Below, one piece after another: positions 26,294 through 34,866 of a stretch of DNA of 64,000 bases. Positions within the stretch are counted from its first letter, which is position 1. Each line of letters opens with the position of its first letter. Location of the stretch: positions 206,050-270,049 of the forward strand of contig JAIXWD010000016.1 in the NCBI GenBank assembly GCA_027482225.1, written 5' to 3'. The notes under the pieces were generated by a model. It was not told the origin of the DNA and did no database searches. It saw only the letters and a list, made by a program, of their open reading frames with translations. The DNA is from Bacteroidota bacterium (GTDB lineage Bacteria; Bacteroidota; Bacteroidia; UKL13-3). The translations under genes and the position numbers were made by a program.

Positions 26294-27214
26294 TTACTTC
26301 TGCATGTCAAACTCTTTAAGCATATCTGTTTGCTTTTCCCAATGGCCAGTTTTTTTATTAAATTTATAAAAGTCGTAACTGCCATCTGGTACATAAGTTT
26401 CTGGATGTCCGAAGTCTTGCGGACGAGTTGGAGCAACGTTTTCTTGTACTAAAATATTTTTACTTGGCTCATGTCGTAGCACCATATTAGCATTGTTGTT
26501 GTATTCAAATATCATACGCTTTAAAGGCTGTTTAAAACGTTTGTCTTTTAAATCGAAAATTGAAGCGCCAAAACGAGGTTCATTTTTTTCAAAATACAAT
26601 GATTCAACTATTTTTTTGTTGCTCATCATCGTATTGCCATCCCAACCAATCAATGTGTAGTAGGTTTGCTTTTTATAGGTGTTAGCAATTATTTTATAGT
26701 ACAATGCTCCAAACCAATGTTCACTGCTAACTGTTGTATCCAAAGCGTTTTTAATAAAATCAGAACGATCTATTAATGGATAATAACTTCTAAGATTGGT
26801 AGTGTCTTTAACTGTTTTTAAATAATCGGGGTTGAGTTGAATTACACCGTAGTTTCTATAGCTTTGATTGTTTAGTGCTAAATTCCAAGTAATAATACGG
26901 AAAACATTATCAGGAGATGGCAATACCGATATGTTTTTAATGGTGTCAAAGTTATAAAAGTAAGAATTTTCAATGCGCAAAGCTTTTACAAAATTTTTAA
27001 CAAAGTGATAGGCCGATGTTAATCGTTCTTGTTCATCAGTAGAAGTAATCATCAATTTACCTAATGCTTCAAGTCTAATTTCAAGATCATTTAAAGTATC
27101 TAGATTTAATGAATCTATCCTATTAACTGAGCCAGTAGATAATTTTTGAGCCTTTACATTGAGTATACTTAATGAGCCAAGAATTAAAAATATGGTAAAA
27201 ATGTTTGGTTTCAT
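26294..27214 (-). CDS. exported protein of unknown function
   Basis: I do not recognise a named family. From the ATG at 27214 (an earlier ATG at 27232 is possible) the 306-residue product has a signal peptide with cleavage after NVKAQ. A polar, mixed alpha/beta mature part contains aromatic-rich strands (YYTLIGWDGNTMMS near 200, PRFGASIFDLKD near 225) and a C-terminal FGHPETYVPDGSYDFYKFNKKTGHWEK block with a Gly-His-Pro-Glu-Thr-Tyr motif. There is no lipobox or T9SS domain, so it is probably periplasmic. It is downstream of the thiolase gene but separated from it by a terminator, so it is expressed independently. Confidence 0.65.
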   Translation of the reverse strand: MKPNIFTIFLILGSLSILNVKAQKLSTGSVNRIDSLNLDTLNDLEIRLEALGKLMITSTDEQERLTSAYHFVKNFVKALRIENSYFYNFDTIKNISVLPSPDNVFRIITWNLALNNQSYRNYGVIQLNPDYLKTVKDTTNLRSYYPLIDRSDFIKNALDTTVSSEHWFGALYYKIIANTYKKQTYYTLIGWDGNTMMSNKKIVESLYFEKNEPRFGASIFDLKDKRFKQPLKRMIFEYNNNANMVLRHEPSKNILVQENVAPTRPQDFGHPETYVPDGSYDFYKFNKKTGHWEKQTDMLKEFDMQK

Positions 27215-27275
27215 ATTGTTTGTAAATATCATAAAAACGCATCAGCATTCAAAACTAGTTATTACCCTGGTAAAC

Positions 27276-27301
27276 AAAAAAGCACTCCGAAGAGTGCTTT
27301 T
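27276..27301 (-). terminator. terminator after the thiolase gene
   Basis: An 8-bp G+C-containing stem extended by A-T pairs (27278-27287 with 27292-27301) and a CGAA tetraloop (TTCG on the minus strand). On the minus strand it is followed by a T-run, 26 bases beyond the thiolase stop. Confidence 0.8.
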
Positions 27302-27326
27302 GATATGTAAAAGTGTTTTGGATTAA

Positions 27327-28505
27327 TTATACTTTTTTAATAACCAGCGCAGATGCTCCACCGCCACCGTTGCAAATTCCAGTAACACCAATGTTACCAT
27401 CTTCTTGGTTTAAAATACTTGTTAAAGTAGCAACAATACGGCTACCGCTATTTCCTAAAGCATGACCCAAAGCAATAGCTCCACCATAAACGTTTACTTT
27501 TTTACTGTCAATACCTAATAAGCGGTTGTTAATTATTCCCACAACGGCAAATGCTTCGTTAAACTCGAAATAATCAACATCTTTAATATCTATACCAGCC
27601 ATCTTTAAAGCCTTAGGAACAGCCAATGAAGGTGCTGTTGTAAACCATTCAGGAGCATGAGCGGCATCAGCAAAACCAATAATTTGTGCAATCGGTTTTA
27701 AACCTAATTCTTTTACTTTTTCGCCACTCATCAATACCAATGCACTTGCTCCATCACTAAGTGGAGAAGCATTTCCAGCCGTTACTGTACCAGTTTTGTC
27801 AAATGCAGGTTTTAATGTTATCATTTTATCAAAGTTGGCTTTTGTGTATTGCTCATCTTCGGTCATTAAAATTGGATCTTTTCCCCTAACAGGAATTTCA
27901 ACAGGAACAATCTCTGAGTCGAAACCTTTTTTAGCAAATGCTGCCCGGGCACGTGTGTAGCTTTCCATAGCAAAAGTATCTTGTTCTTCGCGGCTAATGT
28001 TATGTTCGCGAGCACACAATTCGCCTGCATTACCCATATGAAAATCTTTGTAAACATCCCACAAACCATCTTTTATCAAACCATCTGTAATTTGTCCGTG
28101 GCCTAATCGGTAGCCGTTACGCGCTTTATCCATATAGTAAGGCACATTACTCATACTCTCCATACCACCAGCAACAACCACATCATTAGCACCTAACATA
28201 ATGCTTTGTGCACCTAGCATAATGGCTTTACTACCTGATGCACATACTTTGTTTACTGTGGTTGATGGTACAGTATTAGGAATGCCTGCGGCAATCATTG
28301 CTTGGGTTGCAGGTGCTTGGCCAATGCCAGCACTTAAAACGTTTCCCATGTATACTTCATTTACCAATTCAGGGTTGATGTTTGCTTTTGCTAAAGCACC
28401 TTTAATGGCAATTGTTCCTAGCTGAGTGGCAGTAAAACCAGATAAGGCTCCACCAAAACTACCAACCGGAGTTCGGGCAACCGATACAATAAATACTTCT
28501 TTCAT
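27327..28505 (-). CDS. thiolase (acetyl-CoA C-acyltransferase)
   Basis: A 392-residue thiolase that either condenses two acetyl-CoA to acetoacetyl-CoA or cleaves 3-ketoacyl-CoA in beta-oxidation; it is cytoplasmic. The catalytic residues are all present: nucleophile Cys88 in NKVCASGSKA, the NEAF motif, the His in the IALGHALGNSGSR block, and the second Cys in GICNGGGGASA. The usual GHPIGASG sequence reads GHALGNSG here, a variant I associate with the Bacteroidota clade. Sequence alone does not separate AtoB-like from FadA-like function. It is monocistronic, with a terminator downstream. Confidence 0.93.
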   Translation of the reverse strand: MKEVFIVSVARTPVGSFGGALSGFTATQLGTIAIKGALAKANINPELVNEVYMGNVLSAGIGQAPATQAMIAAGIPNTVPSTTVNKVCASGSKAIMLGAQSIMLGANDVVVAGGMESMSNVPYYMDKARNGYRLGHGQITDGLIKDGLWDVYKDFHMGNAGELCAREHNISREEQDTFAMESYTRARAAFAKKGFDSEIVPVEIPVRGKDPILMTEDEQYTKANFDKMITLKPAFDKTGTVTAGNASPLSDGASALVLMSGEKVKELGLKPIAQIIGFADAAHAPEWFTTAPSLAVPKALKMAGIDIKDVDYFEFNEAFAVVGIINNRLLGIDSKKVNVYGGAIALGHALGNSGSRIVATLTSILNQEDGNIGVTGICNGGGGASALVIKKV

Positions 28506-28635
28506 AATATTTTTTTTGGTGTTTAAACACTAATTAAAATTTAGGTTCTGTTTAAAAATTGCACAAATGTAGGAATTTTAAAATTTAAGGAGTGTTTATT
28601 TTTATATCCTTACTTTAATATCGTAATTCGCACTC

Positions 28636-29385
28636 ATGGGTATCAATAGAGCTTTTGTTTATGGTGATTTGCTTTTCGAAACCATCAGGTTTTCTGGAGG
28701 GGAGTTAGTAAATATTGATTTTCATACCAAAAGGATAGAAAAGGGAGCTAAATTGCTAGGGTTTGTATTACCGAGCACATGGGGCGTTAATTATTTGTCA
28801 GATTTGATATTGCCCCAAATTAATTCAAATAACTCTCGTATTCGTTTGATTATGAGTAGACAAGGTGAAGGGTTTTATTTGCCCGATAACAACGAAATAA
28901 GTTTTTACTTAGAGCAATGGCCTTTGTTACCTAAAAAATTATTGGTTGATAATATTGATGTTTTTGATGGTCAATATAAAGCCTGTAATTCTCTTTCTAA
29001 TTTAAAAAGTGGAAACGCATTGATTTATGTTTTAGCCTCGAAATATGCTGCAGCCAATCACTTAGATGATGCACTTATAATGAATCAATATGGTAGATTG
29101 GCTGAAACAACCAGCAGCAATGTTTTTTGGATAAAGGATGGCGTCATATCAACCCCGCCATTAACAGAGGGGCCCGTAGCAGGTATAATGCGTGAAGTAG
29201 TCATGGAATTAGTGAGTAAAAAAGGATTCTTGTTACAAGAAAGAGAATTAACCATTGATGAATTAATGGTTGCTGATGAGTGTTTTTTAACTAATGCGCT
29301 TAATGGCATAACCTCGGTAAGTAAATTTAGAGGTAGGGAATTTCAACAAGAAATTACATCATTGTTTCAACGTGAAATAAAATAA
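28636..29385 (+). CDS. class IV PLP-dependent aminotransferase/lyase (PabC- or IlvE-like)
   Basis: A 249-residue fold-type IV PLP enzyme. Visible family marks are FVYGDLLFETIRF near residue 8, the conserved Lys in LSNLKSGNALIYVLA near 121 (probable Schiff-base lysine), LAETTSSNVFWIKDG near 155, and PVAGIMREVVME near 181. The length (about 250 rather than 300) and RLAETTSSNVFW favour aminodeoxychorismate lyase or a D-amino acid transaminase over branched-chain aminotransferase, but this is a preference rather than proof. No pabA or pabB is adjacent. The ATG at 28636 matches the expected N-terminus. Confidence 0.8.
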   Translation: MGINRAFVYGDLLFETIRFSGGELVNIDFHTKRIEKGAKLLGFVLPSTWGVNYLSDLILPQINSNNSRIRLIMSRQGEGFYLPDNNEISFYLEQWPLLPKKLLVDNIDVFDGQYKACNSLSNLKSGNALIYVLASKYAAANHLDDALIMNQYGRLAETTSSNVFWIKDGVISTPPLTEGPVAGIMREVVMELVSKKGFLLQERELTIDELMVADECFLTNALNGITSVSKFRGREFQQEITSLFQREIK

Positions 29386-29413
29386 TATGGTGGCTTATTT
29401 AGCCACCTTGTCA

Positions 29414-29935
29414 TTACAAAATACCATCATCTAAAATGTCATCATCAATGTTTTCTTCATATGGAGCTGGTATAGTTTCAGTAGGGGCTGTTGATTTATT
29501 TCTATTGGCGTCACGCTTTTTATCAGCTTTATGAACTTCTCTGCGCTTTTTTATTTTAGCTTTACGCTCGGCCTTCATCTTGTCGTATTCAGTTTTTTGT
29601 TGTTCGTTTAACACTTGTTTCACCCGCTCATCGTTTTTGTACATTTGTGCATGAACAGCTTTTCGTTTTTCTTCTTTTGTGGCGTTTTTAACAGATGCTT
29701 TTAACGATTTCATTTCATTACGATTTTGCTTCAAAATTACTTTAAGTTTTGTTTCTTGATAAGGGCTTAGATTAAGCCTTTTACTCATTTTCGCAAAAGC
29801 ACTATCTTTATTCATGTTTTTGTGTTGGAGTTTGTGCTGGTTTATACCATTTTTTTGTTCTTGTGCCCTAACTAACGAGGCAGTAAAAATTAATAAAATC
29901 AATGTAATAGCGCTAAGTTTAATTGAAGTTTTCAT
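29414..29935 (-). CDS. exported helical protein, Spy/CpxP-like
   Basis: A 173-residue exported protein with a signal peptide (cleavage after VRAQ, about residue 25). The mature part is extremely basic and charged, with two helical blocks. The first contains an L-x-x-Y-Q motif (LNLSPYQETKLKVILKQN) and the second VLNEQQKTEYDKMKAER, which resemble the LTxxQ repeats of Spy/CpxP periplasmic chaperones. A Lys/Arg-rich linker and an acidic tail (DDDILDD) follow. A role in binding unfolded envelope proteins or metals is inferred from this resemblance only. It is divergent from mnmA and convergent with the aminotransferase gene. Confidence 0.7.
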   Translation of the reverse strand: MKTSIKLSAITLILLIFTASLVRAQEQKNGINQHKLQHKNMNKDSAFAKMSKRLNLSPYQETKLKVILKQNRNEMKSLKASVKNATKEEKRKAVHAQMYKNDERVKQVLNEQQKTEYDKMKAERKAKIKKRREVHKADKKRDANRNKSTAPTETIPAPYEENIDDDILDDGIL

Positions 29936-30002
29936 AAATTATCGTATTTATTAATCTTCGATAACTTTAATTTAATAAGGTTTAATGGTTGAACAAATAA
30001 AA

Positions 30003-30034
30003 TTGTTCTAATATCAAATTCAGCCTTAACTTTG
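30003..30034 (+). promoter_or_regulatory. predicted promoter for mnmA
   Basis: TTG at 30003-30005, 21 bases, then TAACTTTG at 30027-30034, an exact TAnnTTTG. The transcript would carry a short leader containing the CAGGG/CCCTG hairpin (30061-30077) just before the ATG. Confidence 0.55.
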
Positions 30035-30092
30035 TAATTCAAATTTTATTATTCAATCAACAGGGCTATTTACCCTGCTATGTTTTGAAACT

Positions 30093-31193
30093 ATGAGTAA
30101 ACACGGAAAAATTTTGGTTGCCATGAGTGGCGGCTTAGATAGCACAGTTTCCGCAGTAATGCTGCGAGAAGAAGGTTATGAAGTTGTAGGAGTAACCATG
30201 AAAACATGGGATTACGCAACAAGTGGAGGGAGTAAAAAAGAAACAGGTTGCTGCAGTCTTGATTCAATAAATGATGCCAGGAGTATTGCGGTTAAGCATG
30301 GCATTCACCATATGATTTTAGATATTAGAGATGAGTTTGGTGATTTTGTAATTGAAAATTTCGTAGATGAATATTTGGCAGGCCGCACACCTAATCCTTG
30401 TGTTTTATGCAATACACACATTAAATGGGAAGCCCTTTTAAAAAGAGCAAATCAGTTGGATTGTGATTTTATTGCCACAGGACATTACGCTAATGTACGT
30501 GAAGAAAACAGTAGGTTTGTTGTAAGTAAGGGTTTAGATGAAAATAAAGATCAATCCTATGTTTTGTGGGGTTTAACACAACAAAGCTTATCTCGCACAC
30601 AATTTCCGCTAGGTAAATATCGTAAAAGCGAAATACGCCAAATGGCTATTGATATGGGATATGATGAATTGGTGAAAAAAAGTGAAAGTTACGAAATATG
30701 TTTTGTTCCTGATAACGATTACCGTGGGTTTTTAATGCGGAGAGTTGAAGGCCTTGAAGATCGTGTTGATGGAGGTAACTTTGTTAGTAGCGAGGGTAAA
30801 ATTTTGGGCAAACACAAAGGTTATCCTTTTTATACTATTGGTCAACGTAAGGGGCTTGAAATTGCAGTAGGTGAGCCATTGTATGTTGTCTCTATTCACC
30901 CTGAAACAAATACTGTTGTATTGGGCAAAGAAGAAGATCTAAACCGCAAAGGAATGTGGGTGAGGGGTATAAACATGGGTAAATATTCTGGGTTAACGGA
31001 ACCTTTAGAAGCAGTAACCAAAATCAGGTATAAAAATGCCGGAACAACAAGCACATTGTATCAAGAAGGCAATCGTATGAAAGTTATTTTTGATGCTGAT
31101 GTTAAGGGAATTGCACCAGGACAATCTGCTGTGTTTTATGAAGGCGATGATGTGCTTGGAGGCGGTTGGATTGAAAGTAGTTTTGAAGTATAG
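30093..31193 (+). CDS. mnmA: tRNA-specific 2-thiouridylase MnmA
   Basis: MnmA thiolates U34 of Lys, Glu and Gln tRNAs, using persulfide sulfur. The 366-residue protein has the PP-loop SGGLDSTVSA (residues 9-18), the catalytic Cys in NPCVLCN near 105, the second catalytic Cys in SYEICFVPD near 202, and DKDQSYVLWGL-like tRNA contacts (ENKDQSYVLWG here). The C-terminal barrel has TIGQRKGLEIA. All catalytic residues are intact. It is followed after about 50 bases by a lipoprotein and a subtilase gene, and all three are probably one operon. Confidence 0.96.
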   Translation: MSKHGKILVAMSGGLDSTVSAVMLREEGYEVVGVTMKTWDYATSGGSKKETGCCSLDSINDARSIAVKHGIHHMILDIRDEFGDFVIENFVDEYLAGRTPNPCVLCNTHIKWEALLKRANQLDCDFIATGHYANVREENSRFVVSKGLDENKDQSYVLWGLTQQSLSRTQFPLGKYRKSEIRQMAIDMGYDELVKKSESYEICFVPDNDYRGFLMRRVEGLEDRVDGGNFVSSEGKILGKHKGYPFYTIGQRKGLEIAVGEPLYVVSIHPETNTVVLGKEEDLNRKGMWVRGINMGKYSGLTEPLEAVTKIRYKNAGTTSTLYQEGNRMKVIFDADVKGIAPGQSAVFYEGDDVLGGGWIESSFEV

Positions 31194-31244
31194 TAATTGC
31201 TTTTCGATACCAAATAACTAGTATATTCGTTTCAACAATATTGC

Positions 31245-31913
31245 ATGAAAAAACTATTTTTTTTACTAAGTACTATTATTGTGTTGGCTGCCTGTAATCG
31301 AAATGATAATTTGGAGGGTGTTCCACAAATTGGAACAGCATATTTCCCTTTAAAGCTCGGTTCAATATGGGTGTATAAGGTTGATTCTATTGCCTATGAT
31401 GACAACGGTCCAAAACAGGCTATAGATACTTTTTATTATCAATACAAAGAACAAATAACCGAAGTACAAACAGACGATACGGGACAACCATTGTATTTGG
31501 TAAGTAGGTTTTTTAGACAAAACGATAGTGATACTTGGCAACAAGTAAGAAATTATTCAGCCCAAATTATTGACAATAAAGTACAGCGTGTGGAGGAAAA
31601 TACACGTTTTGTAAAGATTGTATTTCCGATTAAATCCCGCAATACATGGAACGGAAACATGTTTAATGCTAAGGGTACCCAAATTTATAAATTAATTGAT
31701 TTTGAGTTTCCATATACTTTTCAGTCTTCTTTTTACAAAAGTATAAAAGTTGAACAAGTGAACATATTAAACTTTATTGAAGAAATTAAACGCTATGAAA
31801 AGTACGCAGAAAATATTGGAATGGTAGAAACATTGTATGATTCATTAAACACCCAAACAACTGGAACCAAGGGTTTTCGTTTGCGAATAAATCTAGTGAG
31901 CTTTACCCAATAG
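31245..31913 (+). CDS. lipoprotein of unknown function
   Basis: A 222-residue lipoprotein with a lipobox LAAC (Cys17) and Asn-Arg-Asn after it. The mature part begins with FPLKLGSIWVYKVDSI near residue 36, a stretch of the type that opens many small beta-sandwich lipoproteins. Alternating strands with Tyr, Gln and Thr follow. No catalytic motif is visible. The gene lies one base upstream of the subtilase ATG and 50 bases downstream of mnmA, so it is co-transcribed. I recall a lipoprotein in this position in other Bacteroidota, but its function is unknown to me. Confidence 0.75.
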   Translation: MKKLFFLLSTIIVLAACNRNDNLEGVPQIGTAYFPLKLGSIWVYKVDSIAYDDNGPKQAIDTFYYQYKEQITEVQTDDTGQPLYLVSRFFRQNDSDTWQQVRNYSAQIIDNKVQRVEENTRFVKIVFPIKSRNTWNGNMFNAKGTQIYKLIDFEFPYTFQSSFYKSIKVEQVNILNFIEEIKRYEKYAENIGMVETLYDSLNTQTTGTKGFRLRINLVSFTQ

Positions 31914-31914
31914 A

Positions 31915-33588
31915 ATGAGGGTTGTACATAGTTTTATATTCTTTATATTCATTTGTGTTGTAACAACAGTTCATGCACAGCAAAAAATGGCATATAAATT
32001 TGCCGTTTTCTTTAGCAATAAAGATACAGTAACATATCCAATTTCAAAACCTGAATTATTCTTATCGGCCAAATCAATCAAGCGCAAGCAGCAACAAAAT
32101 ATTGTTGTTGATGTGTTTGATGTGCCAGTTAATTCTTTACACATTGAAGCATTGATAAAAGCTGGATTTAATGTGCACAATACTAGCCGTTGGTTTAATT
32201 GTGCCATTGTTTTTTCTGACAATAAACATGCAGCAGAAAGCCTAAAAAAAATTATTGGTGTAACACAGGTAATTGATGTTGGATTCAGTGAAAAAAAAAC
32301 AAATACGCAAATAAATAAACCAGTTGATTTGGGTGAAATGGTAACCCAATTAGAACAAAAGTTTTCCAATGTAAAAAATAAAATAAACCAAGATTCTAAC
32401 ATCTATGGGTCGGGTTATACGCAAGCAGAAATGATTAATGCCACAAAGCTTCATCAGATAAATTTAAATGGTAGTGGTGTTACCATAGCCGTTATAGATG
32501 CAGGTTATAGTAATGCCAATAAACACGTTGTGTTTAAGCATGCGCTTAAACACGTAATTGCTACTTACGATTTTGTTGATATGGAGGCTAATGTTTTTGA
32601 TAACGATGATCATGGCACAGCCGTTTGGAGCTGTTTAGCTGCTAACGATACTTTTAGTTTTATTGGCACAGCTCCTTCTGCAAAGTATTTACTTTTACGA
32701 TCTGAAGATGCCAAAACGGAGTTTCCTGTAGAAGAATTTTATTGGGCTATAGCCGCTGAATATGCCGATAGTATTGGTGCTGATATCATCAGTTCTTCAT
32801 TAGGTTATAATGAATTTGATCATGATAAATATAACTATGAGCAAAAGCATCTTGATGGTAAAACAACTTGGATAACTCAAGCGGCAAATCTTGCGTCAAA
32901 AAAAGGGTTGTTTGTAATAAATAGTGCAGGCAATGAAGGCGATAATTTATGGAAACAAATTGCGTTTCCTGCCGATGCAAATGATGTGGTTACTGTTGGT
33001 GCCGTTGATAAAAAACAACGCTTTGCAGGGTTTTCTTCTGTAGGATTAACAGCCGATGGTCGTATTAAACCTGATTTAATGGCTTTAGGAGAAAACGTAA
33101 CAATTGCAAATGAAATGGGTTCCATTTATGAGGGTGATGGTACCAGTTACTCGTGCCCTATTTTAGCTGGTGGTATTGCTTGTTTATGGCCACTATTAAA
33201 AAACTACAATGCTACTCAAATTATAAACTGGTTACATATGAGTGGGTCAAACTACTATAAGCCTAATAAGTACTTTGGTTATGGAGTTCCTGACTTATAC
33301 TTGGTTTATCTATTATCTACAAATTACAAGAACGATTCATTGCTTGATGTTTCAGTATTGGATGATAAAAACCATCATTTAACTTTTTATGCAAACCACG
33401 AAGAAAAACTGAAAATTACATTTGTAAACGCCTTGGGTAAGCAGGTTTTTTCTCAAACAGAAAATTTGAAACAGCCAGGTATAATTAGGTTTAAATTAAA
33501 CGGCTCTAAAAAACTTAGAAATGGTGTTTATACATTACATATTTTATGTGATGGTAAAAAAGTTATACAACGATTGGTGGTGATATAG
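31915..33588 (+). CDS. secreted subtilisin-like (S8) serine protease
   Basis: A 557-residue exported protease. A signal peptide (cleavage after VHAQ, about residue 22) is followed by a roughly 140-residue pro-region containing SIKRKQQQNI. The catalytic domain runs from about residue 180 to 470: Asp195 (VTIAVIDAGYSN), His233 (NDDHGTAVWS), oxyanion Asn340 (INSAGNEGDN) and Ser411 (GDGTSYSCPILAGG). The last 75 residues form a small beta domain ending in NGVYTLHILCDGKKVIQRLVVI, a slightly divergent version of a T9SS type A sorting domain. It is therefore a likely T9SS substrate and surface or extracellular protease, perhaps for nutrient scavenging or processing of other secreted proteins. Confidence 0.9.
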   Translation: MRVVHSFIFFIFICVVTTVHAQQKMAYKFAVFFSNKDTVTYPISKPELFLSAKSIKRKQQQNIVVDVFDVPVNSLHIEALIKAGFNVHNTSRWFNCAIVFSDNKHAAESLKKIIGVTQVIDVGFSEKKTNTQINKPVDLGEMVTQLEQKFSNVKNKINQDSNIYGSGYTQAEMINATKLHQINLNGSGVTIAVIDAGYSNANKHVVFKHALKHVIATYDFVDMEANVFDNDDHGTAVWSCLAANDTFSFIGTAPSAKYLLLRSEDAKTEFPVEEFYWAIAAEYADSIGADIISSSLGYNEFDHDKYNYEQKHLDGKTTWITQAANLASKKGLFVINSAGNEGDNLWKQIAFPADANDVVTVGAVDKKQRFAGFSSVGLTADGRIKPDLMALGENVTIANEMGSIYEGDGTSYSCPILAGGIACLWPLLKNYNATQIINWLHMSGSNYYKPNKYFGYGVPDLYLVYLLSTNYKNDSLLDVSVLDDKNHHLTFYANHEEKLKITFVNALGKQVFSQTENLKQPGIIRFKLNGSKKLRNGVYTLHILCDGKKVIQRLVVI

Positions 33589-33602
33589 TTAAATTCCAAT
33601 TC

Positions 33603-34094
33603 ATGAAAACGACAAATGAACTAGAACAATTTTTAGAAAATGAATTTTGCAATTGGTTATCTTCATTAACTTATGAAAATGTTGCATTTTGGGGTAAAAT
33701 GGATGCACAACAAATGGTAGAGCATTTAATTATTGCAGTAAATGTTAGTAATGGTAAACAATTGATTACACTAGCTACTTCAATTGATAAAGTTGACAAA
33801 TTAAAAAAAAATGCATTACTGAGTGATAGGCCTATGCAACGAGAATTTAAAAATGTTGCCTTGCCAATAGATCCTATACCTCACGAATACGCTAACTTGC
33901 AGGCTGCAAAAGAAGGTTTAATAGAGGCTGTTCAAGCATTTAAATACCATTTTAATGCACAAGTAGAAAAGACCCAATTACACAATATTTTTGGCGAATT
34001 AAATTACCATGAGTGGTTATGGTTTCACTATAAACATTTCATACATCACTTTAGCCAGTTTGGTATTATACCTATTGTAGATAGAATTAATTAG
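33603..34094 (+). CDS. DinB/DUF1569-like four-helix bundle protein
   Basis: A 163-residue cytoplasmic, mostly helical protein. The pattern fits the DinB/YfiT-like four-helix-bundle superfamily, and DUF1569 in particular: a helix pair with WGKMDAQQMVEHLI near residue 30 (first conserved His), a Pro-containing loop (LPIDPIPHEY) and a final helix with WLWFHYKHFIHHFSQF near 135 containing the other two candidate metal ligands. Family members bind a divalent metal with three His and are often thiol-dependent transferases, including bacillithiol- or mycothiol-dependent ones. It sits next to bshB1 (convergent, 2 bases between the stops), a suggestive but unproven link. Confidence 0.65.
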   Translation: MKTTNELEQFLENEFCNWLSSLTYENVAFWGKMDAQQMVEHLIIAVNVSNGKQLITLATSIDKVDKLKKNALLSDRPMQREFKNVALPIDPIPHEYANLQAAKEGLIEAVQAFKYHFNAQVEKTQLHNIFGELNYHEWLWFHYKHFIHHFSQFGIIPIVDRIN

Positions 34095-34096
34095 TT

Positions 34097-34819
34097 TTAT
34101 AAAAGTTTAGTTAAATCCTTAGAACCGACTGGTCGTTTAACAGTGAATCCTTCAGCATAGGTAACATTAATCAATCTTCCAAGTTGACGTGCTCTACCTT
34201 CTAAAAATGCCCAAAAATCTGCTGAAGAAATAGGTGTTTCTGGTTCGTTTATGTTTGAAGCTGGATTAAAAAACTGCGATTTAAACGCCTTTATGGCTTC
34301 ATTTTTTTGGTTGAAATAAGGGGTAATATCAAAAATTATATCTGGTTTAGTGTAATAATCTTGAATGTAATGATAGGTTGATTTTGGTCGCCAAGCCTCT
34401 TGGTGTTTTCCATCCTGTTGGGTTACTATTTTACACAAGCCACTTAAAAAACAAGCCTCGTGTACCAAATCAGCTGCTCGTCCATGATCTACGTGTCTGT
34501 CGAATTCACTGTTGCACAGCACAATTTCCGGCTGATACTTACGAATGATGGTAATTACTTTCAATAAACTCTCTTCGTCTTTTACAAAAAATCCATCCCT
34601 CATTCTCAAGTTTTCGCGGGCATGTATTCCTAATATTTTGCTAGATTCAATTGCTTCTTCATCACGTATCTCTGCCGAACCACGTGTGCCTAATTCACCT
34701 CTTGTTAAATCAATAATACCTACTTTTTTACCCAAAGCAATGTGTGCTAGCAAAGTTCCTGCTGCTGCTAATTCTACATCATCTGGGTGAGCTGCAAATG
34801 CCAAAATATCAATTTTCAT
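34097..34819 (-). CDS. bshB1: bacillithiol biosynthesis deacetylase BshB1
   Basis: BshB1 deacetylates N-acetylglucosaminyl malate, the second step of bacillithiol synthesis. The 240-residue LmbE-like protein has the zinc motif AAHPDDVELAAAG (His12, Asp15) and the distinctive BshB1 segments DLTRGELGTRGSAEIRDEEA and RMRDGFF near residue 76. The third zinc ligand is in FDRHVDHGRAADLV near 107. The N-terminus and length match. bshA and bshC are not in the window, which is usual in Bacteroidota, where they are dispersed. It implies that the cell uses bacillithiol as its low-molecular-weight thiol. Confidence 0.92.
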   Translation of the reverse strand: MKIDILAFAAHPDDVELAAAGTLLAHIALGKKVGIIDLTRGELGTRGSAEIRDEEAIESSKILGIHARENLRMRDGFFVKDEESLLKVITIIRKYQPEIVLCNSEFDRHVDHGRAADLVHEACFLSGLCKIVTQQDGKHQEAWRPKSTYHYIQDYYTKPDIIFDITPYFNQKNEAIKAFKSQFFNPASNINEPETPISSADFWAFLEGRARQLGRLINVTYAEGFTVKRPVGSKDLTKLL

Positions 34820-34866
34820 TGTGCGAATATAAACGTGTTTAACCTATTATTTCTTTGTAGCTTTTA

